NCBI RefSeq assembly: GCF_009183815.1
Contig: NZ_WEHX01000003.1
Coordinates: forward strand, 1-64,000
Length of the DNA stretch: 64,000 bases
Direction of reading: 5' to 3'
DNA from: Sutterella seckii
GTDB lineage: Bacteria > Pseudomonadota > Gammaproteobacteria > Burkholderiales > Burkholderiaceae_F
In this document: positions 16,033 to 24,709 of the stretch, one piece after another
Numbering within the stretch: position 1 is the first letter of the stretch
Layout: each line of letters starts with the position of its first letter
Notes under the pieces: model-generated
What the model saw: the letters and a program-made list of their open reading frames with translations, nothing else
Database searches by the model: none
What the model was told of the DNA's origin: nothing
Made by a program: the position numbers and the translations under genes

Positions 16033-17358
16033 ATGGCTCAAGAGCAGAAAGTTCCGAAACGCATTGCCCGCACGGTATTGAATGCCCTGAAGGGCGGCGT
16101 TGTGCCGCGCATCGGACTCCCCTACATTGCCGTAGGCCGCAAGAAGGAAATCGATGCGCTTTTGTCCGACATCGAGATCGTGAGCGAAGGGGGCGCCTCG
16201 GTGCGCTTCATTACCGGCCGCTACGGGAGCGGGAAGAGCTTTCTCCTCCAGACGATACGGGCCTATGCGATGGACCGCGGGTTCGTGGTGGCCGACGCCG
16301 ATCTCTCGCCCGAACGCCGCCTTCAGGGGACGAAGGGGCAGGGGCTCGCGACCTATAAGGAGCTCATGCAGAACCTCGCCACGAAGACGATGCCGGAGGG
16401 CGGGGCGCTCACCCTCATTCTCGAGCGCTGGATGAGCGCGATCCGCGCCGGGCTCGCTGAAGAGAACATTCCCCCCGGCAATCCCGCCTATCTCGCGCAG
16501 GGCGAGAGCCGCATCCTCGCGCAGATCGCAAAGCTCGGCGAAGTCGTGCACGGCTATGAATTCTCGGCACTCCTCGTCCGCTATTTCCGCGCGATGACCG
16601 CGGGCGAGGACGAGGTGCGCGCCAATATCGTCAAGTGGCTGCGCGGCGAATACGCGACGCGCGCCGACGCGAAGCGCGACCTCGGCGTCAATCTCATCGT
16701 CACGGACGACAACTGGTACGACTTCGTGAAGATCTTCGCGCTCTTTCTGCGGGGTGCGGGCTATTCGGGGCTTCTCGTTCTCATCGACGAGCTCGTCAAC
16801 CTCTACAAGATCCCCAACAGCATTTCGCGCCAGTACAACTACGAAAAGGTCCTCACGATCTACAACGACGCGCTGCAGGGCCGCGCGCGCTATCTCGGCA
16901 TCCTGATGGGCGGAACGCCCCAGGCGGTCGAGGATCAGCGCAGGGGGCTCTTCAGCTACGAGGCGCTCCGCTCGCGCCTCGCTTCCGGGCGCTTCAGCGA
17001 GGAAGGCCGTCAGGATCTGATGTCCCCCGTCATCCGGCTCGAGCCCCTCACGACCGAGGAGCTGCTCGTTCTCATAGAAAAGCTCGCGCACATGCATGCC
17101 GGGCTTTACGGCTACCCCTGCAGGCTCGGCGAAAAGGATTTCGCGCGGTTCCTCGAGATCGAATACGACCGCGAGGGAGCGTCGAGCCACCTCACGCCCC
17201 GCGAAATCATCCGCGACTTCATTGAGGCCCTCAACCTCTTCATGCAGCATCCGGACCTCACGGTGGAGACGCTCTTTAAGAGCGGCGAATTCGCTCCCGC
17301 GGAGAAGGCGGAAGCGGACAGGGATAAGGAAAAACTCTTCGCGGAATTCGACATCTGA
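16033..17358 (+). CDS. BrxD-like P-loop ATPase (DUF2791 type)
   Basis: A 441-residue ATPase with Walker A GRYGSGKS (62-69), Walker B LLVLIDEL (247-254) and a following polar motif GTPQ (about 294-297). The N-terminal ALKGGVVPRIGL and VGRKKEI resemble the DUF2791/BrxD family of type 2 BREX systems, in which the ATPase is paired with the BrxHI helicase. The gene lies between the TerB-type gene and the helicase gene, 16 bases before the latter. No brxC, pglX, pglZ or pglW relatives occur nearby, so this is not a full BREX locus. The family call is good; an anti-phage role is inference. Confidence 0.85.
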   Translation: MAQEQKVPKRIARTVLNALKGGVVPRIGLPYIAVGRKKEIDALLSDIEIVSEGGASVRFITGRYGSGKSFLLQTIRAYAMDRGFVVADADLSPERRLQGTKGQGLATYKELMQNLATKTMPEGGALTLILERWMSAIRAGLAEENIPPGNPAYLAQGESRILAQIAKLGEVVHGYEFSALLVRYFRAMTAGEDEVRANIVKWLRGEYATRADAKRDLGVNLIVTDDNWYDFVKIFALFLRGAGYSGLLVLIDELVNLYKIPNSISRQYNYEKVLTIYNDALQGRARYLGILMGGTPQAVEDQRRGLFSYEALRSRLASGRFSEEGRQDLMSPVIRLEPLTTEELLVLIEKLAHMHAGLYGYPCRLGEKDFARFLEIEYDREGASSHLTPREIIRDFIEALNLFMQHPDLTVETLFKSGEFAPAEKAEADRDKEKLFAEFDI

Positions 17359-17374
17359 GTAAGAGGGAAACGTC

Positions 17375-19765
17375 ATGCCGTCCATCTTCAGCCGCTATGC
17401 GCCCTTCGTGCAGGACTTCATCTACAGGAACGGCTGGGAGCGCCTGCGCGGAATCCAGGTGGCGGCCGGGGATGCGGTCTTCAATACCGATGCGCACGTG
17501 CTCCTCACGGCATCAACCGCTTCCGGGAAGACCGAGGCCGCCTTTTTCCCGATCCTCACGCTTCTTTCAGAGAATCCCTCCGCTTCCGTGGGAGCGCTCT
17601 ACATCGCACCTTTGAAGGCCCTCATCAACGACCAGTTTGAGCGCCTGACCGACCTCTGCGCCGAAGGCGGCATTCCCGTCTGGTCCTGGCACGGAGACGT
17701 CGCGCAGTCCAGAAAGAAGAAGCTCCTCGAGCACCCTTCGGGGGTGCTGCAGATCACGCCCGAGTCGCTTGAAGCAATGCTTCTGAGAAAGCACGCGATG
17801 ATCCCGACGCTTTTCGGCGACCTCCGCTTCATCGTGATCGATGAAATTCACTCTCACATGCGAAGCGACCGGGGGCTTCAGACCATGTGCCTCATCGAGC
17901 GCCTCTCGCGCCTCGCAGGAACGGAGCCCCGCCGCATCGGTCTCTCGGCCACGATCGGCAACACGACGCTTGCGGCGGAGTTTCTCCGGAGCGGCTCAAA
18001 GCGCCCCGCCATTGTGCCGAAGGTGGATTCGCCTCCGGTGCGCTGGCGGCTCTCTATGGAGCATTTCTGGGCTGGGGGCGAAGAAAAGCGCGCGCCCGAC
18101 GCATCGGTCACGGAGGTGTCCTCCGACGCCCGCGCCGTGGCGCATCCCGGCACGGCGGAAAAGGAAGAGCTCTCGCGCGCATCAGACCTCGCGCCCGGCG
18201 GCGCGGACCCCGGCATCGGCTACATCTTCGAGCATACGCGCGGGCGAAAGTGCCTCGTCTTCTCGAATTCCCGGGAAGAGTGCGAGTTCGTGACCTCGAC
18301 CCTGCACAAGTACTGCGAGCTTCGGCACGAGCCCGACCGCTTCGCCATTCACCACGGGAACCTCTCGACTGCGATCCGGTCGGACGCCGAGGCGCTCATG
18401 AAGGATGAGGAGAAGCGCGTCACCACCTGCACGACGGCAACGCTCGAGCTCGGGATCGATGTGGGGCGCCTCGAGCGCGCCTTTCAGATCGATGCGCCCT
18501 TTACGGTTTCGGGGTTCCTGCAGCGCCTCGGCCGCACGGGCCGCAGAGGCGAGCCGCCCGAAATGTGGTTCGTGATCCGCGAGGACGAACCCGAACCCCG
18601 GGCGATGCTTCCGGAAACGATTCCCTGGAAGCTTCTGCAGGCGATTGCCGTTGTGGAGTGCTACCGCGAGGACCGCTGGGTGGAGCCGCCGAAGCTCGAC
18701 CGCCTTCCCTACAGCCTTCTCTACCACCAGACGATGATGACGCTCGCGTCCGAAGGCGAAATGAAGCCCGCCGAACTCGCCGGCCGCGTGCTGACGCTCT
18801 CGGCTTTCCGCAGGATTTCGCCCGACGACTACAAGGTCCTCCTGCGGGGGCTGCTTGCGAGCGACCAGATCGAGCGCACCGAGACGGGCGGCCTCATCGT
18901 GGGGCTTCAGGGCGAGCGGCAGCTCGCGAGCTTCCGTTTTTACGCGGTCTTTCAGGAAAATGAAGAGTTTTCCGTGCGCTGCGAATCCGAAGAGCTCGGC
19001 ACCATCGTGCGGCCGCCACCTGCCGGGGAAAAAATCGCCATCGCGGGGCATGTCTGGCGCGTCGAGGACGTGGACCTGAAGCGCCACGTCGTCTGGTGCT
19101 CGCGGGTTGAGGGCACCGTTCCCGCCTTTTTCGGGCTCTGCCCGGGCGACATCAATACGTACATTCTGGAAAAGATGTGCGCGGTGCTCCGCTCCGACGC
19201 CGACTATCCCTACCTCATGAAGGGCGCGCGCGAGCGCCTTCACGAGGGAAGACTCGCGGCCTTCCGGGCCCGGGCGACGGAGACGCCGCTCATCCCCCTG
19301 GGGGAAGGCCTCTGGTGCCTGATGCCCTGGCTCGGGACTTATCCCTTCCTTGCGCTCGAGCGCCTCATTCGCCTCCATGCGGCCCGAAGGATCGGATTGA
19401 AGAGCTTCGACGCCTCGCGCCCTTACTTCATTCTTCTCAGGATGAAGGCGGGTGCGGCGGAATTCTTCCGCGCAATCTACGAGGCGGCCGAAAACCTCCA
19501 CGATCCGCTCGAGCTCCTCTATCCCGGAGAGATTCCGGTCTTTGAGAAGTACGATGAATTCGTGCCCGGGGAACTCGTGCGGAAGGGGTTTGCCATGGGG
19601 GTCCTCGGCGTCGCTGAGATGAAGGCGAGAGTGCGCGGCTGGGCGGGCATCTACGCCGGCAAAACGCAGGCGATTGCAAATCCCGCCGCCTCGATTGAGG
19701 AAGATCTTCCTGAGAGCGGCATTTTGGGAGCATCATTAAAGGATTCGGCGGGAATCAGACCCTGA
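17375..19765 (+). CDS. Lhr/BrxHI-like superfamily 2 DEAD/DEAH-box helicase
   Basis: A 796-residue helicase with motif I TASTASGKT (45-53), TPE (128-130), motif II DEIH (156-159), motif III SAT (191-193), motif V TATLELGID (354-362) and motif VI QRLGRTGRRG (383-392). The long C-terminal half resembles the winged-helix/Lhr-core extension of Lhr- and BrxHI-type proteins. An insert at about 232-280, rich in charged and alanine residues, separates the RecA lobes. The ribosome site GAGGG lies 8 bases before ATG 17375. It is the last gene of the TerB/BrxD-like/helicase operon, which ends before an unrelated amidohydrolase gene. Predicted to unwind nucleic acid in concert with its two neighbours. Confidence 0.9.
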   Translation: MPSIFSRYAPFVQDFIYRNGWERLRGIQVAAGDAVFNTDAHVLLTASTASGKTEAAFFPILTLLSENPSASVGALYIAPLKALINDQFERLTDLCAEGGIPVWSWHGDVAQSRKKKLLEHPSGVLQITPESLEAMLLRKHAMIPTLFGDLRFIVIDEIHSHMRSDRGLQTMCLIERLSRLAGTEPRRIGLSATIGNTTLAAEFLRSGSKRPAIVPKVDSPPVRWRLSMEHFWAGGEEKRAPDASVTEVSSDARAVAHPGTAEKEELSRASDLAPGGADPGIGYIFEHTRGRKCLVFSNSREECEFVTSTLHKYCELRHEPDRFAIHHGNLSTAIRSDAEALMKDEEKRVTTCTTATLELGIDVGRLERAFQIDAPFTVSGFLQRLGRTGRRGEPPEMWFVIREDEPEPRAMLPETIPWKLLQAIAVVECYREDRWVEPPKLDRLPYSLLYHQTMMTLASEGEMKPAELAGRVLTLSAFRRISPDDYKVLLRGLLASDQIERTETGGLIVGLQGERQLASFRFYAVFQENEEFSVRCESEELGTIVRPPPAGEKIAIAGHVWRVEDVDLKRHVVWCSRVEGTVPAFFGLCPGDINTYILEKMCAVLRSDADYPYLMKGARERLHEGRLAAFRARATETPLIPLGEGLWCLMPWLGTYPFLALERLIRLHAARRIGLKSFDASRPYFILLRMKAGAAEFFRAIYEAAENLHDPLELLYPGEIPVFEKYDEFVPGELVRKGFAMGVLGVAEMKARVRGWAGIYAGKTQAIANPAASIEEDLPESGILGASLKDSAGIRP

Positions 19766-19861
19766 CTCCCGCAAATCAAAAGGACGGGCATTCGTTCCCC
19801 GGAAAAACGTCTCAGGAAGTGAGGCGGCAAGGCTCGTCCGTAACAAGAAAGGAGAGCAAGC

Positions 19862-21271
19862 ATGTGGGATCGAATTATTCGCGGCGCCCGCGTCGTGGAT
19901 CCGAAGAACGGCTTTGACGGCATCGCGGACGTCGCGGTCGAGGACGGACGCGTCGCCGCCGTGGCGACGTCGCTCGCCGGCCGGGCAAAGCTCGATGAGG
20001 AAGCCGACGGCCTCGTGCTGATGCCGGGCCTCATTGATTCGCACCTTCACCTCGGGAGCGTTTTCGGCTCGGCCTACGGTCAGCGCATGGCGGCGCTCGC
20101 GGGCGTCACCACCTGCCTCGACATGGCCGGTCCCTTTACCGACATTCTCGGAACTATTCCCTATGCGGGCGCCGGCATCAACGTCGCCTCCATTGAAGGC
20201 TTTTCGCCCGACGCCGTTTTCGGGACGCTCACGCCCTCGCGGGGAGAGATCCGCTCCTGGCTTGAAAAGACCGTTGAAGCGGGTTCCGTCGGCGTGAAGC
20301 TCATGGGCGGCCACTGGCCGCTGCCGCTCGAAACCTGCCGCAACGTGGTTGAGATCGCGAACGAAATGGGCGTCTACGTTGCCTGGCATGCCGGGTCGAC
20401 CACTGCGGGCTCCAACATTGAAGGCATGCGCGAGGTGATCGACGCCGTGAAGGGCCTGAAGCTTCACCTCGCCCACATCAACGCCTACTGCCGCGGCCGC
20501 ATCAATCCGGTTGAAGAGGAAGCGGCCGAAGCGATCCGGCTCCTTGTCGACAATCCCAACATCTGGTCCGAAGGGTACGTAAGCCCGATGAACGGCACGA
20601 TCCTTACCTGCGACGAGAAGGGCGAGGTGATCGACCACGTGACGCGCACGTGCCTCAAAACCTACGGCTTCCCGATTACGGCGGACGGCATCCGCGGCGC
20701 CATCAGAAAGGGCGTTCTCTTCGTCGTGCGCGATACCGGAATCATTTCCGACCTTGCCGGAGGCGAGGAGGCGATTCGCCTCTGGGAGGCTGCGGGCACG
20801 AAGACCGCAGGGAGCTTCCCCGTCAATCCCGCGCTCTCGCGCCTGATGATTGCAGAGGCAAAGCGCCCTGACGGGACCTTCGTGGTCGACGCAATCTCGA
20901 CCGACGGCGGCTGCATCCCGAGAAACGTGCAGATTTCGATCGGTCTTTCACTCGTTAAGTTCGGCGCCCTCACGCTCGCTGAATTCGTGCAGAAGACGTC
21001 GCTCAATCCCGCGCGCCATCTGAGGCTCTTCGACCGCGGGCATCTGACCCCCGGCGAAGCCGCGGCCGACATGACGCTCTTCCGGCTTGAAACCCAGGAG
21101 GTCGTGGAAACGATCGTGGGCGGCAGAACCGTCATGAAGAAGGGCGAGCTGACGGGCAGGGGCGCATCGCTCATCACGACGAAGCACGGCCGGGCGTCCC
21201 TCGAATCCCAGGGCTTCCGCGTGATCGAGACGCGCTTTGACGACGCGGAGCCGGAACGCATCCGCATCTGA
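19862..21271 (+). CDS. Amidohydrolase-family protein
   Basis: A 469-residue amidohydrolase-superfamily enzyme. The N-terminal beta sandwich (IIRGARVVDPKNGFDG) is followed by the metal-binding LIDSHLHLG. Later candidate metal ligands are in VAWHAGS and LHLAHINAY, with DAISTDGG supplying a late Asp. The C-terminal LTPGEAAADMTLFRL is the usual closing strand. The substrate cannot be deduced: dihydroorotase/hydantoinase-like and formylmethanofuran dehydrogenase A-like relatives are all possible. The gene starts 96 bases after the helicase with its own ribosome site (AAGGAGAGCAAGC before ATG) and ends at a strong terminator, so it may be an independent unit. Confidence 0.82.
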   Translation: MWDRIIRGARVVDPKNGFDGIADVAVEDGRVAAVATSLAGRAKLDEEADGLVLMPGLIDSHLHLGSVFGSAYGQRMAALAGVTTCLDMAGPFTDILGTIPYAGAGINVASIEGFSPDAVFGTLTPSRGEIRSWLEKTVEAGSVGVKLMGGHWPLPLETCRNVVEIANEMGVYVAWHAGSTTAGSNIEGMREVIDAVKGLKLHLAHINAYCRGRINPVEEEAAEAIRLLVDNPNIWSEGYVSPMNGTILTCDEKGEVIDHVTRTCLKTYGFPITADGIRGAIRKGVLFVVRDTGIISDLAGGEEAIRLWEAAGTKTAGSFPVNPALSRLMIAEAKRPDGTFVVDAISTDGGCIPRNVQISIGLSLVKFGALTLAEFVQKTSLNPARHLRLFDRGHLTPGEAAADMTLFRLETQEVVETIVGGRTVMKKGELTGRGASLITTKHGRASLESQGFRVIETRFDDAEPERIRI

Positions 21272-21297
21272 TGATTCGTTTCCTCTGACGAAAGGAA

Positions 21298-21337
21298 AAC
21301 GGGCGGCGCTTTCTGCTGAAGCTTCCGCCCGTTTTTA
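21298..21337. terminator. Bidirectional intrinsic terminator
   Basis: A stem ACGGGCGG/CCGCCCGT with inner AAGC-type pairing is followed by TTTTT on the plus strand and preceded by an A-run. It lies between the convergent amidohydrolase and exporter genes. Confidence 0.85.
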
Positions 21338-21371
21338 TGGTTCCTCAGATCAAACGCGGATGTCGGTCTGA

Positions 21372-22619
21372 TCAGGCCTTTTTCCGGGTTGCTTCCGGAA
21401 CGGCCGTGCCGGGTTCGCGCGAGAGGTCCTCGTGCGGCAGGATTGCAGAGCCCGTCTTCGCGAGAAGCACGAGGCAGAAGACGGCCGAGACCGTGATGAA
21501 GCCGCCGCCCACAAAGCTTACGGGCGCAAAGCCGAAGTGCTGCGACACGAGGCTTCCCACGAAGGCGCCCCCGCCGATGCCGATATTGAAGATCCCGGAA
21601 TAGAGCGACGTGGCGACGTCGGCCGCGTCCGAAGCCACATTAAGCACTACGGTCTGGAATGCCATGCAGATCGCCGTCTGCGCGGCGCCCCAGACGAGAA
21701 TGAGCGGCAGGAGCGTGCCCCAGGAGGAGCAGAGCGGAACAAGGAGATAGAGCGAAAGCGCAAGGAGGACGAGCGGAACGGTGAGAGACCCCGAGGGGAA
21801 GCGGTCGACCGTCTTCGAGCTGATGACGGTTCCGATGATGCCCGCGAGCCCGTAGATGAGAAGCACGTTGACGACGTCGTTCTCAAGCATGCCGCCCTCA
21901 TGCTGCAGAATCGGGCTGATGTAGGAATAGGCCGTGAACTGGCCGAGCACCGTGATCGCCGTGAGAGCATAGAGCTGCAGGAGCGCAGGGCGCTTCAGAA
22001 TGACGGGGAGGCTCTTCACGGATCCCGCCTTGGTGCTCGGGCATTCGGGGAGCACCATCCAGAGGAGCGCAAAGCAGACTGCGGCGCCGAGCCCGATGAT
22101 GAAGAAGGATTCGGCCCAGCCGAAAAGGTGCCCGAGCTTGGTGCCGATCGGGACGCCCAGCACGGTCGCGACAATGGTGCCGCCCATGACGGCCGCAAGC
22201 CCCACGGCGCGCTTCCCCGCGGGCGCCATGCGGGCCGCAAGCGGCGTCATGATCGACCAGAAGACGGAGTGCGTGAGGGCGACGCCCACGCGCGTTGCAT
22301 AGAGCGTCGCAAAACTGTCGACGAAGATGACGGCAAAGTGGCAGCAGGCGAAGACGACGAGGAGAAAGAGGAGGAGCTTTCTGCGCTCGAACTTCGCGGT
22401 CGCAAGCGCAAGCGGGAGCGACATGATCGACACCACCCACGCGTAGCCCGTGATCACGAGTCCCATGAAGGAGACGGTTTCATTGAGGCTCTTCGCCATG
22501 TCGGGAAGGAGGCCGACAGGCAGGAATTCCGACGTATTGAAGACGAAGGCGGCAAAGGCGAGGCCGATGACGGGAAGCCAGGCGCGAAAGCCTGAGCGTG
22601 CGCGCTGCGGGGCAGTCAT
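21372..22619 (-). CDS. MFS exporter of the SotB (sugar efflux) type
   Basis: A 415-residue major facilitator protein with 12 predicted membrane segments. The N-terminal FNTSEFLPVGLLPDMA is close to the signature of SotB/YdeA-like sugar-efflux carriers, and the loop 2-3 basic motif is AKFERRKLLL. I start at ATG 22619 (MTAPQRARS) because it aligns with SotB proteins; an in-frame ATG at 22667 would add 16 residues, and neither has a good ribosome site. Substrate is not certain: SotB exports arabinose or IPTG in Escherichia coli, but related carriers move drugs or amino-acid derivatives. It stands alone, divergent from the YD-repeat gene. Confidence 0.85.
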   Translation of the reverse strand: MTAPQRARSGFRAWLPVIGLAFAAFVFNTSEFLPVGLLPDMAKSLNETVSFMGLVITGYAWVVSIMSLPLALATAKFERRKLLLFLLVVFACCHFAVIFVDSFATLYATRVGVALTHSVFWSIMTPLAARMAPAGKRAVGLAAVMGGTIVATVLGVPIGTKLGHLFGWAESFFIIGLGAAVCFALLWMVLPECPSTKAGSVKSLPVILKRPALLQLYALTAITVLGQFTAYSYISPILQHEGGMLENDVVNVLLIYGLAGIIGTVISSKTVDRFPSGSLTVPLVLLALSLYLLVPLCSSWGTLLPLILVWGAAQTAICMAFQTVVLNVASDAADVATSLYSGIFNIGIGGGAFVGSLVSQHFGFAPVSFVGGGFITVSAVFCLVLLAKTGSAILPHEDLSREPGTAVPEATRKKA

Positions 22620-22801
22620 AAAGGGGAAATGGAAAGAGAGAAAAGAATGGATTTCTTCGGTGCGCATCGTAGCACGCCGGAATGAGGGAAATCCCGCGGT
22701 TTTCTGAGGTGTATCTCCGAATTGAGTGTCCCTGCGTCATTAATTGGCGTTGCCTGATGCAGAATAAAAAAACGTCCAGCAAGGAAAAGGAGAATGCAGA
22801 A

Positions 22802-23227
22802 ATGGATGAGCAGAAGACCACGAGACGAACGCTTCTCGCCGCCGCGGGCGGCTTGCTTCTTTCTCTCGCGATCCTCCCCGCGACGACCGCTGAGGCGCTT
22901 TCGCTCACGGACCCGCCCGGGAGAATCTACGACGAGAAAGGGCGCTATCAGGGACGGGTTAAAGAGAACGGAGAGCAGTACGATGCGCGCGGGCGCTACG
23001 AGGGGCGGCGCACGGAGGACGGGCGCCTCTACGACTCAAAGGGCCGCTACCAGGGACGCATCGACAGTTCCGGCCGCATGTACGATGAAAAAGGCCGCAG
23101 CACCGGGCGCGTGACGGAGGACGGCAGGCGCTACGACTCCAAAGGGCGCTACGAAGGCCGCACGGACCCCCGGACCGGCAGGCAGTACGACGAAAAGGGC
23201 CGCGTAACGGGACGCGTCGGCCAGTAG
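22802..23227 (+). CDS. Secreted YD-G repeat protein
   Basis: A 141-residue protein with a twin-arginine-like leader (TTRRTLLAAAGGLLLSLAIL) ending around ATTAEAL. The rest is built of about six tandem repeats of roughly 19 residues with the consensus YDxKGRYxGRxxxDGR. Each repeat has Tyr-Asp, a Lys/Arg-Gly turn, and a Gly-Arg pair, suggesting a small closed beta repeat structure. AGGAG lies 9 bases before ATG 22802; an upstream in-frame ATG at 22682 lacks support. No enzymatic motif is visible. The very basic, polar surface suggests binding to the envelope or to polyanions. Function unknown. Confidence 0.75.
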   Translation: MDEQKTTRRTLLAAAGGLLLSLAILPATTAEALSLTDPPGRIYDEKGRYQGRVKENGEQYDARGRYEGRRTEDGRLYDSKGRYQGRIDSSGRMYDEKGRSTGRVTEDGRRYDSKGRYEGRTDPRTGRQYDEKGRVTGRVGQ

Positions 23228-23239
23228 GAAAGCCCGGAC

Positions 23240-23283
23240 CGGGAAAAGAAAATCGCCGCAGGCGGGAGAAGCTCTGCGGCGAT
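23240..23283 (-). terminator. Terminator of the SagB-like gene
   Basis: The minus strand carries ATCGCCGCAG/CTGCGGCGAT (10 base pairs) followed by TTTCTTTT, between convergent genes. Confidence 0.75.
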
Positions 23284-23320
23284 GGATAAATGGAGCAGCA
23301 GGAAACCGGGAGACTCCGGA

Positions 23321-24103
23321 CTACTTGATGTGGTCGAGAATCGACTTCGCGGGGTAGCCCACCGACTGGGCGGCCACCACTTCCTCGTCGGGCTTGAGGT
23401 GAAGCTTCGCGGCGAGCTTCTCGGCCGAGAAGCCCGTGCGGGCGACGCAGCTTAAGCCCATGGCTGCCGCCGCGAGGTAGACCGACTGAATCTTTGCGCC
23501 CACGTCGATGTTGGTCGAGCGGATGCGGAGCTCCCGGATCGCCTCTTCGCTGAAAGCGGCGCTGCGGATCTTCGGCGCAATCGTTTCAACAGCGTCCGTG
23601 ATGAAGCTTCTCGTGCGCGAATAGTTCGTGACGTAGACGAGTTCAAGGGGCGGCAGCGTGAACTGAGAGTTGAGGAGGTAGGACTCCTCGCGGATGTCGT
23701 GGAGCGCGCAGAAAAGGAGCGCGCGGCGCTCCGGAACCCAGCGCCAGATGCCGTTGGCCTTCAGAAGATAAATATCCGTTTCGCGCCAGTTGAGGGCCGT
23801 CGGCGTCGTTCTCTTCCCGCCCTTGCGGTTGATGCCGTCGGCCGCGAAAAGAAGGTTGCTCACGAGCTGGTCGGGAAGGGGCTCGTTGCTGAAGCTCCGT
23901 TCGGACTCGCGCTCCTCGAGCGCCTCCATGAGCGGCATCGTCATGCCGTTGGGTTCTGGAAGCGCGCGCAGGATCTCGTCGCCGGACTTCCGGCCGAGGC
24001 TCCCGAAGCGGCGGTCGATTTCGGCCTTGAGCTCTTCAATCTGGTCGCCGATTCCGGTCCTGATGTCGTGAAGCTTGTTGTTGAGTGTTTTGCGGATGGA
24101 CAT
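23321..24103 (-). CDS. Nitroreductase-fold / SagB-type oxidoreductase
   Basis: A 260-residue FMN-dependent nitroreductase-superfamily protein of the SagB-like group. It has the RxSxR-like start of the fold (ERESERSFSNEPLP), the TTPTALNWRETDIYLL segment around the active site, and a C-terminal helix leading to VVAAQSVGYPAK. A basic amphipathic N-terminal stretch of about 45 residues precedes the fold. Single-gene members without a peptide-modification cluster usually have unknown substrates. It is divergent from the XRE-type regulator gene with 89 bases between, so regulation by that protein is plausible. Confidence 0.8.
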   Translation of the reverse strand: MSIRKTLNNKLHDIRTGIGDQIEELKAEIDRRFGSLGRKSGDEILRALPEPNGMTMPLMEALEERESERSFSNEPLPDQLVSNLLFAADGINRKGGKRTTPTALNWRETDIYLLKANGIWRWVPERRALLFCALHDIREESYLLNSQFTLPPLELVYVTNYSRTRSFITDAVETIAPKIRSAAFSEEAIRELRIRSTNIDVGAKIQSVYLAAAAMGLSCVARTGFSAEKLAAKLHLKPDEEVVAAQSVGYPAKSILDHIK

Positions 24104-24192
24104 GAGAGTGTGACTTAAAGGAAGAGTGGCGTGAGACTGTTAAAATACCTCGGGCGGCGTTCTGCCGCGAGTGTAAACAAGAGGTCCATGAG

Positions 24193-24561
24193 ATGACAAT
24201 CCGGCTCGAGCGAATCGACAACGAAGACGGCAGAACGGAATTCCGCATCGCTGTCGGGGAGAGCGATGCCGACGCATGGGAGACCGCGCTCGCTGCGCTC
24301 GTCGGGCTCGCGAACGGCTCGCGTCCGCCTCTTCGCAAAGCGTCGCCGGAAGACAACGCAGCCCGCGAACTGCCGGGAAAGCTCCTGAAGCGCCTGCGCA
24401 CGGAATGCCGCATGACGCAGAAGGAAGCGGCGGCAATTGCGGGAACCACGCAGACCCGGATTTCCGACTTCGAGTGCGGCGTCCGCACGATTCCGCATGA
24501 GATCGCGGTCATCTTCGCCCGCCGCTTCGGGGTTGAACCGGGAGATTTTGAAGTCCGCTGA
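24193..24561 (+). CDS. XRE-family helix-turn-helix regulator
   Basis: A 122-residue protein whose C-terminal 60 residues form an XRE/Cro-type helix-turn-helix (LLKRLRTECRMTQKEAAAIA, followed by QTRISDFECG and VIFARRFGV). The N-terminal about 55 residues are acidic, with a small predicted beta segment that could dimerise or bind a partner. AGAGG lies 8 bases before ATG 24193. It is divergent from the SagB-like gene and followed by a strong terminator, so it is a single-gene unit. An antitoxin role is possible in principle, but no toxin-like gene is adjacent. Confidence 0.82.
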   Translation: MTIRLERIDNEDGRTEFRIAVGESDADAWETALAALVGLANGSRPPLRKASPEDNAARELPGKLLKRLRTECRMTQKEAAAIAGTTQTRISDFECGVRTIPHEIAVIFARRFGVEPGDFEVR

Positions 24562-24584
24562 AAGCGGGCTCCATACTCCATGAA

Positions 24585-24627
24585 AAAGGCCGGCGTCCGC
24601 ATGGGAAGCGGACTTGACCGGCCTTTC
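24585..24627 (+). terminator. Intrinsic terminator after XRE gene
   Basis: A nested stem with outer arms AAAGGCCGG/CCGGCCTTT and inner arms GTCCGC/GCGGAC around a 7-base loop. It lies between convergent XRE and hmp genes and could serve both. Confidence 0.8.
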
Positions 24628-24709
24628 TGCATTCGGGTCCGCAATCCTGCGGACCCGTGAAGCCTCTTCCGGAGGAAGACCCTGCGGTCTCTCCGGAAGG
24701 CTGCCTCCA

